Source of the DNA: Capra hircus
Taxonomy: Eukaryota; Chordata; Mammalia; Artiodactyla; Bovidae
Length of the DNA stretch: 64,000 nucleotides
Reading direction: 5' to 3'
NCBI RefSeq assembly: GCF_001704415.2
Contig: NC_030826.1
Span: forward strand, 29,011,324-29,075,323
This document shows positions 49,001 to 61,000 of the stretch, in pieces. A model generated the notes under the pieces. The model saw nothing but the letters and a program-made list of their open reading frames with translations. It was not told the origin of the DNA and made no database searches. Made by a program: the position numbers and the translations under genes. Position 1 is the first letter of the stretch. Every line of letters begins with the position of its first letter.

Positions 49001-52000
49001 TATTCAATAGGGAAAATTTTATACGGTGGACTGGAGGACTTGGAGGAGACGAAGCAGCAGGACACAGCTGCCCTCCCCACCCCCACTGTGGGGTGCGGGC
49101 AGCTGAATGTTCTTTCCAACAGAACTTCCTGCCAGGTGGGCTCCTGGCAGGAAGGGCACCCAGGGAGCATGGTCTAGTTCCCCTTCCGAAGTGCTCTGTG
49201 CTTCTCCATCACGTCCCAGGCACTTACCTCCACCTCTTCCAGGGCAGCCTGGAGGTCTGACTTCTCTTGCTCCACCTGCTTCTTGGTCTTCTCTACTTCC
49301 TGAAGATTCTTGTTTGTTTCCGCAATCTGCATGGTTAAGTCGGAAATCTCTTCTGCAAAGGACAGGCTTGATTTAGGCTATTTCCACAGGTTCTATTTGA
49401 TCGATGGAGAGGACCAGGGAGGAAATCATGGAGAGTGTGCATAGAATCACAGTCTTGGAAATAGAAGGGGCATTCAGGGGCACTGGGTCTGGTCTAATTT
49501 TGTAGATCAGGAGTCTGAGACTCTAAGGGATTTAGTGTCAGAACCGAGGACACAAAGCCACGCAGAGACAGAATCCACGGAAGATCTGTTCTCTAGCAGT
49601 GTAGGGAGCTTGGCAGCCCACAGGCCATCTGTTCTTGAGAACGAGGCTTGGCTGCCACTATGCCTTCCATTGGTGGAGTTTGGGTCTTGGGGTCACTGAG
49701 GAGATGCAAGGATTTTGAGGGGCAGTGAGAAGGAGGCAGCTGTGGCTAAGTGGGGGAGAGGTGGCTGGAAGAGAAGTGGGGGGACTCCCTGTGAGTTGGG
49801 GGAGAGAGCTGGGGGCTTCTTACCCCTGCAATGGGCAGTGCCCACCTTGCAGGTTTTTATTCTCTCGTCTCAGTGTCTCTAACTGATCCACCACCTCCTC
49901 GTAGGCATTGCGCATCTTGAAGACTTCAGTGCTATGAGACCTGGACTCTTTCTGAGCTGCTTCCAACTCAGCTTGACTCTCATCCAGTTTTTGTTTCCAC
50001 TCTGAGAAGACCTAGGAGGTGACAGAGGGACCCGTGAGGAGCCGAGAAGGCTAGGAACTGAGTCATGTTAACAGTGAGTCATGTCAGCAATGCCAAAGTG
50101 GGACCCTCCCACCTTTAGAGACCAAAGAAACAGGGGGATTCCCCAAACTCAGGGGTTCCAAACTCTGATATCTCTATAGAGATCTGCTGTATCCTGAAAG
50201 ATATGGTGGTCTCAAAGTAATCTGAATTAACTTTGATGAAAAATAAAATTCCTTCCAGAGGGACTGTCACAAAAATCAAGAGACAGTGCAAAGCCCCAAA
50301 GTCTCCACTCCGGACTTGACGCTCTGTGCACCTCCCCCTACCCCAAAGGATGTATGCATTCACACATCTCTTGCATCGAGTGATGGGGAAGGACCTTATC
50401 GAAGTTCCTCTGCTTCTTGTCCAGGCAGGCGCAGGCAGCGTTGGCCCGCTCCAAATCCAGCATCAGATCATCCACCTCTCCCTGGAGTCTCTGCTTGGTT
50501 TTCTCCAAGGACGCGCACTTGGAGCTCACAGCCTCTGTGTTTTCCTCTGCTTCCTGGAGCCTCTGGGCCAGTTTCTTCCTAAGAGGATCAGACCTACTGT
50601 TGCTGGGAAAGGTGGACTCTTTCAGAAGTAACTGTCAGATCAGGAGGGAATGGAGCCTTCTAAAAAGGACTGGAATTTGTTAAGACCAAGGCCTTAGAGT
50701 TTGATGATTGGATAGGATCTAAGTATCACCTGAAGAATCCCAAAACGTTTGGTGGTAAAGCAGTCACCTAGGAGTTGCCAAGGGGACCAGGTGGAATGAA
50801 TGGACAGGACTCAGGGGGAAGGGCATGGAGACCCAGTCTGTATGCTTAGGAAAACTTGAAGGCCTAGGGAGGAAGACAGGGCCTGTCCCCTGTCTCTTCC
50901 TTGTGTCTTAAGGTCATCTCTCCTAGCGTAACCTGGGAGCCCCTACTTGGCCTCCTCCAGCTCCTCCGTGCGCTGGATGGCGTCCGTCTCGTACTTGGTC
51001 CTCCACTGGGCCACCTCACTGTTGGCCTTGGACAGCGCCCTCTGCAGCTCGGCCTTGCCCTCCTGCTCCTCCTCGTACTGTTCACGCAGCAGGTCGCAGT
51101 CGTGGCGGGCGGACTGCAGGGCGTGGGCCAGGGCGCTCTTGGCCTGCGGCATCACCGTGGTGACAAATTGCAAAACCGTTTGGTCATTTTCCAGGGTAAG
51201 AAATTTTGTTTCAACCAGTGTTTCCCAACTTGAGTCATTCACTTGCTGCCTTCACAAACTTAGCTGGAGCAGCATAGCTCCTGTTTTATTTACTTCGCTT
51301 TTTAAAAAGTAGACTATTACATTTAAGTGGAAAATCATTAACACTTGCCGTAAACAGAAGGTAACCAAATAAATGCAATGCACGGACTAAGCAGCCTGGT
51401 GGGGTCACATGAGATCACAAAGTAGTCAGACACGACTCAGTGACTAAACAACAACATCCAAATTGAGACCTTTTCCTTATTTAATCAGAATAATTGGAGA
51501 AGAATCAGAAAGGGATTAATCTTCTCACTACTTAAGGCAGTGTTTCGGAATACTGTGACCATGAAAACCCCAAACGTATATTCTGGTGTCATCAGGGGGC
51601 TGTGTCCCCACCCGGGAATTCTGACATGAGCTGTGCAGTTTCCACGGCTCTGCCACCGCTTCCCAAGCAGAAGGGGGACATGTCTGAGGCCTCCATCACT
51701 CACTTCTACCTGGTCGGGAGGACATTGGTGCTCTCATCATAACGGTCACAGACCACTTTCTGGTTGGCCCAGTGCAGTAACTCATGTATTTGCATCCTTT
51801 TAAAGGCACAGATTGGAGAAGGAAATGGCAACCACTCCAGTATTCTTGCCAGGAGAACCCCATGGAACCCATGTAGCCTGATGGACTACAGTCCTTGGGG
51901 TCTCAGAGAGTAAACACAACTTAGCAGCTGAACAATAACAACAAAGACACAAATAAACAACAAACTTTTCCCAGAAAGGAAAGCTTAGCTCCCTCTGTAT

Positions 52001-55000
52001 CCTGCCAAAGGACAGCCTTGCTCCTGGAAGGGGCCTTCTCAGGCTCTGATTCTCTCCACTCCCTCTGCCCTGCAAGTCTCGCAGGAACCCCAGCCATATG
52101 CTAGAAAGATGGGAGACAAATACAGCACTTTTCTTGTGTTTTAGGCGAGGCAGATGGAGTTTGCTGGAATTCCAGAAGAGCCCGCTGTAAGTTTTAGCTG
52201 GCACAGGGCAACCCCAGAACTACATATATGCAGTTTGGGGCACACTTGCTTTTCTGTTTTAGTTCTCGAACACACATCAACAACATTTACTAAGCACCTA
52301 CTGTGTGCACTGTTCTACTGTGTGCTGTAACTACTCTTAACTACTACAGTGGGGAAAAATAATTCTTGCCCTCTAGGAGCTGACAGATTAGTTGGGGGAT
52401 GTGAATTATAAATATCTTGATATTAACATCAAGCACATGATAATGGTGTTAACATTTATGCAAATGCCCCAAGGGTGCTCCCAAACCACCCAGCCCTTTG
52501 GAGGAGGGGGTTCTTAAATGTAGGTGTTGTAGCTGGTGATACACAAAGAGTGATGGAGGAGAGAGAGGAGAGCGTTTCAAGGGGGTGGAATGATTCCTGG
52601 GCAGAGTGGGAAGACGCACGGAGGCAGAGATGGCCCAGCTAGCACCGTGGTGGGGGAGGGGATGCCCCTGCCTGGGGAGGGGAGCATCAGCCCCTCCACT
52701 GGGGGACAGAGGGGCTCCGAGGATGGAGCACCCTGGTCGAATTTTCTAGCTCTGAAGAAGGAGAGCCAATGCCAAGGTTCTGGAACCTCCAAGAACTTGT
52801 TCCTGTCCTACTGCAAGGAAGAGAGGAGCAGCACCAGACTTCATGACACAGCACTGCCCTCAACCAGCTCCACGGCTTCTCAGGTCCCACCCGACTCTAC
52901 CTTTCTAGACGGAGGCACCCATCCTTACCTTGGTTTCTTCCTCCAGCTGCCTCTTAAGATCCTCCAGCTGCTGGGTGAGGACCTGCTTGCCTTTGGTTAG
53001 CTGTGAGATCAGAGCGGCCTTCTCTTCCACTTGGTGGCTCAGCTCCCCTGGCAAACAGATGTGGGCCCACGTCAGGGTTTGGACCACCCTCTTCCACAGT
53101 GCAGCGGGACCCCAGGGCCCTGCCCATCCTCACCATTTTGGGTCTGCAGCCTTGCCTTCTGCATGTTCAGGTCATGGATTAACTGTGTCTGTTGGTCATC
53201 CTTGGCCTTGAGCTCATTAAACTGGTCTTCCACAGTCCGGCACATCCTTTCCACATTACTCTTGAAAAAAAAAAAAAGCCAACATGAATAGGAAAAATGG
53301 ATCCTGGGTTCCTAGTATCAAATCACTTGATAGTTTAGCTTCAAAGTGGGGTTGCCACCTTGAAGAATCTGCCTTGCAGTGGAGGGGACTCGGGTTTGAT
53401 CCCTGGTCCAGGAACTAAGCTCTTACATGCTGTGGAGGAATTGAATTAAACCCATGCGCTGCAACTAGAGAGTCTGAGCATCACAACAAAAGACTTTGTG
53501 TGTCACAGCTAAGACTTGACACAGCCAAATAAATAATAAGCAAATAAATAAATGGGCTTCCCAGGTGGCGCTAGTAGTAAAAAAAAAAAAAAAACAACCC
53601 ATCTACAGGAGATGTAAGAGACCTGGGTTCGATGCCTGGGCTGAGAAATCCCCTGGAGGAGGACATGGCAACCCACTCCAGTATTCTTGCCTGGAGAATC
53701 CCATGGACAGAGGAGCCTGGCGGACTACAGTCCATAGGGTCACAAGAGTTAGATGCAACTGAAGCGACTTAGCAGGCATGTACACACAAATCAAGAAAGA
53801 AAGAAAGAAAATGGGAGATGGATTGGAAACATTTGGGAAAGACTAGATGAATAATGAGATCTTGAGTTGTAGCAGATCTTTGGATCAGGGCTCTGGTGAC
53901 CTGAATGAATTTGGGGAGCCAGGAGCAGATGGAAGTGGAGAGAGTGTTACCGTTCAGAACATGCAGTGAGTTGCAGGCATGGAACTGTACCCGCTCACCC
54001 AGCAGGTGGATGCTGCCTCGCCTTTGCAGAGAGCAAAAGCATCAGGTACCTTTGACTTGGAGACAGTCTCGATGTTGCTGGCCATGTCATCGATCTCCAT
54101 CTTCAGCTCGCTCTTCTCCTTCTCCAGCTTCTGCTTGACCCTCTGCAGGTTGTCGATCTGCTCCCCCAGCTCGGCCACACTGTCCGCGTGCTTCTTGCGA
54201 AGAGCGGCCGCCGTGGCCTCGTGCTGCAGGGTGGCCTCCTCCAGGTCCCTGCGCAGTTTCTGGAACTCTGCCTCCCGCTTCTTGTTCATCTCGATCTGGA
54301 CCGAAGTGGCCCCGCTGGCTTCTTCCAGCCGCTCGCTGATCTCCTCCAGTTCCCGGGAGAGGTCCGCGCGCTGCTTCTCAATCTTGCCTCTGAGCGTGTG
54401 TTCTGCTTCCACCTCCTCCTCCAGTTCTTCAGTGCGGGCCTGGAAGGGTCACTGGGTCAGCAAGGTCATGGAGGGTTGGGCAACAGCCCCACTTTGGGGA
54501 GGACATGGTGGGGAGGATTGGGGGTGGGCTTCATAAGGTCAAGAATACATTATAACGTTAAATCCTTGGAAGAAAACTTGGCCACAATCTAAGTGCCCAT
54601 CAGTAGGGGAATGGTCAGATCAGCCCGTGGTCCAGGGGACCACAAAGTAGTAAGATGTCCACTCAGGTCTACCATGGACAGCTCTGCAGGATGCATTGCT
54701 ACATGAAGAGAGCAACTCGCATAATGATAGTCTCTATAAAATATTTTAAGTGCGTATATATATATTTGGCCATGCTGCGTGGCTTGGATAATCTTAGTTC
54801 CCTGACCAGGCATCACACATGGGCCCACAGCAGTAGAAGCACTGACTCCTAACCACTGGACTGCTAGGGAAGTCCCCATATACATATGTATTATGTAGAA
54901 GTTTATATATATACATATTTATTTAATATTCTTGTTCCTTTTAGGAAGCTCTCCTGGAGGAGGGCATGGCAATCCATTGCAGATCCATTCCAGTATTCTG

Positions 55001-58000
55001 CCTGGAGAATCCCATGGATATAGGAACCTGGCAGGCTACAGTCTATGTGGTTGCAAAGAGTCAACATGACTGAAGTGACTTAGCGTGCATGCATGCATCT
55101 CCTATATATATATTTTTGTGTCTATGTACATAGATCCATGTACACATCTCCTATATATTTTTGTGTCTATGTACATAGATCCATGTGTACAAAAGATCCA
55201 GAGGATGCCGTGGATTTCTGAGAAGGTGGAAGGACCCTGGACTTCGGGGTGGTGCTTAGAGCACCCTTATCAATAATATTTAGTTTATGCTGTTGCGGCT
55301 GCTGCTAAGTCGCTTCAGTCGTGTCCGACTCTGTGCAACCCCATAGATGGCAGGCCACCAGGCTCTTCAGTCCCTGGGATTTTCCAGGCAAGAACACTGG
55401 AGTGGGTTGCCATTTCCTTCTCCAATGCATGAAAGTGAAAAGTGAAAGTGAAGTCGCTCAGTCGTGTCTGACTCTTCACAACCCCCTGGACTGCAGCCTG
55501 CCAGGCTCCTCTGACCATGGGATTTTCAAGGCAAGAGTATTGGAGTGGGTTGCCACTATGGGTAATTTTAATTATCTTCAAGAAAATCTATTTATATGCA
55601 ACTTAGACAATTTGAATATTAACTTCAAAAAAAGGGAAGGAGATTCTCTCAAGCTCCAACAGGACTAAGACAAAAAAGCAGCAAAAGAAACCTGGGGATG
55701 AGACTTCCTTGGTGGTCCAATGGTTAAGCATGTGCCTTGCAATGCAGAGGACTCAGGTTCAATCCCTGGTCCTGGAACTAAGATCCCACATGCTGTAGGG
55801 CAACTAAGCCCACACGATGCAATGCAAGATTTCATTTGCTGCAACTAATACCCAGTGCAGCCAAATATATAAATATTTTAAAAAGAGAAACCTAGGGGAA
55901 AGAGCAAGGAGGGGTCGCTGATAGAGGGATTTCCAGTTGGTGGGGAAGGTGTCCACACGTTACCTGCAGCTCTTTAATCTTCTTTTGTAGCTGCAGACTG
56001 TGAACTTGTTCGTCTTCAATTTTGGTCTGTAGCTGACTGATTTCAAACTCCTTCCTGCAAATAGATACATATATATATTTAAAATACCTGAATTATGAGC
56101 CCTTCAAAGGCAGAAGTTAGCTTTCGGGCTCAAACACAGGTGAGCATGAAAGAGCTACTTCTTGAGTTTCTCCTCCACTTGCTGCTTGTCGTTTTCTAGG
56201 TCCATGATCGATTCCTGGCACATCTTCAGGTCTCCTTCCAGCTTCCTCTTTGCTCGCTCCAGGTCAGCCCGCAGTTTCTTCTCCTGCTCTAAGCAGCCCT
56301 CCAGCTGGGAAGACACAGTGGGGGCAGGGTTGAGGTTTGCTGGGAACTGAGCTTGCCTCTTAGCCAAGGGCAGTGTCCCAGGGATCCCGCAGGTGTGAGC
56401 CCTCACCTCTGCCCCGGGAGGGAGCATGGCCCCCTGCCTCCTCCCTCTTCTCTCCTCTGGCAAAGGCTGGATCCCCCCGAGGCCTCCCAGTGCCTCTTTC
56501 AGCTGATGCCCATTTGGCCTATCCCATGCCCCACGATGGAAACATGGTGCTGGGGGATGCATACTCTTACCCAGACAGAATGGGGCACCTGTGGGAGGGC
56601 ACTGCCCCAGCTGTGCCTGGGAAGGTCTAGATTATATACTATCAACCTTCTCCCCTACCTGCACCATGCAGCTGTGGGGAGATTTAGTCAAAGAATGTGT
56701 ATGGGGAGGGGAGGTGGGCAGTGAGGGAAAGGAGTTGTTGGGGAGGAGGACACCTGCTTTGGCCTCAGGACAACTGCGGCAATCTGGAAACATTCTAGCC
56801 ACGATTGGGAGTGAAACCTTAAGCTTCAAACCTGGCTCTTATATCAAGAACAAAAGTGTAACATGACGTGGGGGTAGGGAGGGGATGGATGGTAATTTTT
56901 CAGGCCACCAAGGGAACTCATTTTTAACAAAGTTAGAATAGGATTGGAGCTGTTGGAACCGAAGGACCTACAAGTGGATGCTAATAATGGATGATAGTGA
57001 TGCTGCTGCTGATGGTGATGATGCTGGTGATGACAGTGATGGTGATGGGATAATAGTGGTGATGATGGTGGTGATGGTGATGATTGTGGTGATGGTGGTA
57101 GTGATGACGATGGTGATGATGGTAGCAATGATGGTGGTGGTGATGATGCTGGTGATGCTGAGGGTGAGGATGACGGTGAGGATGACAGTGATGACGATGG
57201 TGGCGGTGATATTTGCAGCTAACATTTTACTGAACACGCTCTGTGTGCTACGCTTTCCATGAAAACTCTTGCAGCTAAAGCTAATTGAATTCCCATTTCA
57301 CAAGGTGGAAACCGGGGCTTCACGAGTTTCAGTGACTCACTCAGCATTCCACATTTATTTGGAAGGGGCTGAGATCTGAACTCCAGAGGTTCTGACCCCA
57401 GAGTCGGAAGCCTCAACCCTGCATCCTGTGTAGACCTCATCTTGTCTTTGCCTCTGCAAGTCATCAGTGTTAGGGCATAGCAATGAAATCTCCTCACGTC
57501 ATCTGTTTGCTGCTCCAGCTTGGCGTTTATTTTGATCAGACCATTGACTTTGTCTTCTTCAACCTGAAGATCATCCAGTGTTTGCTGGTGGGCTTCCTGC
57601 AGAGATTTCTTCTCTCTGGTCAGTTTGGAGATGTTTTCTTCAAGTGCTGTCATTTCTTCTGAAAGATTCTTTACCTAAGAGAGTATATCACTAGTTGAAA
57701 CCAGTTCAAACAATTAAGAAGCTTCCAGCAAAGGCTATTGATTTTTTTTTTCTTTGACTTTCTCTTTTTTGGTTACTACTTCTTTGCCTCTCCAGCAGGT
57801 GCCCATGATGTTGGCTGCATCATCCTGAAATTGGCAGCCCCTGGTGTTTTTCAGTCCTCACTGGCCTATCACAGGGCCCTTTAGGATAATTTTTTTTTAA
57901 AGAGGACATCATTTGGTACACAGAAGGACATTATTCATGCAAATATGCTGCCTCCAAAAAACAACATATCAACCTGTACTCATCAGATTATATCCATGGG

Positions 58001-61000
58001 AATTTGTTTATTAGCTGGCCAGGGTTTAGAATGAGGCAGGAAGGGGAAGAGGAATAGGCAGGAGGTGCTATGCAAGAAAATCCAGAACGGGGAGTCCCCT
58101 GTGTCAGGAAGCAGGGCAAGGGCACCAACCGTGGAGCTTTAAAGCATTCAATTGAGCTTTTCCCATGTGCAACACTCTTCCAGATCAGAGGTCGTTAATT
58201 CCTGACCTACGGGCCAAATCTGGCCACATAATAGTTTACAACTTTTGAATAAGTTGTAAACACTGGTGGAAAAAATGAGATTTCACCTAAAATCTGGATG
58301 TCTGATTTCTCGAGGAAAATCAGAAGCTCTGGCCATGCAGCGTTCACATCCCCACCTGGCAACCACTGGCTGGCACTGGGCCCTGGATGCCACCTGGGGG
58401 CAGGGCAAGTGCTCTCCAGTTTGCCACAGTCCCTGCCCCTTCCCTGTCACCTTCCTATCAACACCCAGTTGTCCATTCGACGTCGCCTTGAGCCGTCTCT
58501 GCCTCCCTGGCCGCAAAGATGCTGTGAATCACGGACTGTATTTTCCATGTATTTTTGTGAAGTGTTATTTTGTGTGCATGTAATTTTAGTCTGCATAAAC
58601 TGTTTCATGTTATATGTTTCATTTTCCTCCTTTATCCCCACACTCAGCACTAGGCCTTTCACATCCATCTCGTTGTCCTGGTGGCTGTGTGTACAGCCTG
58701 TTGTGTGTCCTCCACATTTCGCCTCTCCATCCCCCCAGGTGGACCCTGATCCTGCCTCCAGCATCCATCCCCCCCACCACAAGAAATGCTGCCGTGAGCC
58801 TCCTCATACATGTCCCCTTATGGACCTGGCAGGAGAACTCCTTGGTCTGTATACCCAGAAGCAGAACCACTGGGTTGAAGGATGTGTGGATTCTTAACTC
58901 AGCTAAGAATTTCCAGATGGCTTTTCCATAGGCTGCATTAGTCTACCTTTTACCAGTAATGCATGAGGGTCCCTGATCCTCTAACCTCCCTGCCAGTCCT
59001 TGGTGTGGTCCAGTTTTCTGCTTCCTTCACCACCTGCCTCCCCGATCATCTGCCTGGCTCTGTGGGCACGTTTCTTGGCTTCCCTGTGCCAAGGGCTTCT
59101 CTTGAAGGATCTCTTGCATTGTGGAGGAAGGGTTGGGGCTAGAAGCTTGTGGTGTGACCAGGCAGGTAGCAGGAGCGAGGGAAGAGCCCACAGGTTTAAG
59201 AACAGGGCGGAGGTGGTTCATTCCCCTCCCACTTCCAGGCAGTTACTTCCCCACCTGTCTCCTGGGAGGAGGGGTGGGGATGCCCACCTTGTTCTCCGTG
59301 GCATGCTTCTCTTTCTCCACTTTGGTCAGGGTCAGCTCCAGGTCATCGATGTCTCTTTTGAGGGAGGAGCATTTGTCTTCCAGGTTCCTCTTCTTGGCAA
59401 CCAGTTCAGAATTCATCTCCTCCTCCTCTTCCAGCCTCTCGTTCAGCTCCTTCACTTTGGCCTCCAGCTGAATCTTGCTTTTGATGAGTCCCTCACACCG
59501 CTCCTCGGCATCCATCAGGTTTTCTGTTTCCTAAAAACCAGACAGATCATTGTTTGTTCTAATTTATTTTTTGAAGGATAGTTGATTTACAGTGTTGTGT
59601 TAGTTCCTGCTGTGCAGCCAAGTGATTCATTTATACACAGATTCACATTCTTTTTCATAGTCTTTTCCGTTTTAGTTCATCACAGGATGTTGAATACAGT
59701 TCCTTGTGCTATACAATAGGACCGTGTTATTTACAGACTGTTGTCCTTTAATCAGCCTCTTGACCAACCCCAGAGGGAAGGGCTTTACCCTCCGAAAGCC
59801 CATTATCTGGACCCAAGTCAAGGAATGGATCATCGCCACACACACACATACACACATATGTGCACGTGTGTGCCCACATGCATGCACGTACTCATGTATA
59901 TCATCCAAATACTTTTTTTTTAGCCACTAATGGTGTCATCTACTTAATAGAAATTCTCAAGCAAAGGCACACGTAGCATTCATAAAGCCTCTGCAAATTT
60001 GTCACATTTGGATGCCCGGCCATCTCCCTCTTCCTCCTGCACAAGTTGAAGATCAACTCATCCACTCTGTGCTTTCACATGCTAACTAATATTTCCCAAA
60101 CTTGACCACCTTTTAAAACTCTCCATAGCAAAGTGCTTTTTATGACTCCTGAGGCCTGCTTCCTTAAGCCACAGAAAAGAAAAACCCCAAATAGAAACAA
60201 GTGATTAAATATGTACATTCCCCAGAAGGATCTACAATGAGTCTCTTGGAGTGACCACGATTAGCTGATTATGTTGTTAAATGTAAACTGATTATATCCT
60301 CTCGTACTTCTCAGTGTTGTGAGAACTGGACACGCATTTCAAGGTAATGGATGAAAAGAGTCTGGCAAGAATAGCCTTCTGTGTTTACTGAACATGTCCT
60401 GTGTTACATGCATGAACTCATCTGAGCCTCCCAGCTACCCTAAGAGGTGAGAGGCTATTGCTGTGTCCATTTCACAGTTGATAAAACTAAGGCACAAAGA
60501 AGATAAGTCACCTGCCTGAGGTCACACAGCTGCCAAGTGGAGGATCTGGGATGCAAACCCAGATATCTGGTTCTAAAACTTGTTGTTGTGCTCCCCGTGC
60601 TTGGGAAAGTGGAAGGGGAGGAGGAGGTGCTGTACACTTAAGCAAAAGGTAAATGTATTGGGAGCTTACTAAAAAGAGCAAACACTAAATGTCTTGACTC
60701 TGTGGAATGAGACCATTATGCTGCCAGAGTGTTATGGACTAGATATACAGCTTTATTTTCCCTATATCTTTGAAAATATGCATATCTTTAATTTTTAAAA
60801 AATGTTTTTATCTTTAAATTTTTTGGCTGAACCACTCAGCCTACAGGATCTTAGTTCCCTGACCAGGAATTGAACCTAGGCCACGGTAGTGAAAACCTGG
60901 AATCCTAACCACTAGGCCACCAGGGAACTCCCAGTGATTTAGTTACATGATTTTTAAAAAGACTTGGTACATCACTGACAGATTTTTTATTATGACAAAC

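Noticed and set aside
53979..54592. Long plus-strand open frames rich in serine and leucine over 54 kb
   Set aside because: They are the antisense of the 390-bp MYH13 exon. Coiled-coil coding DNA gives long open antisense frames; the wording has no domain and the frames ignore splice sites.
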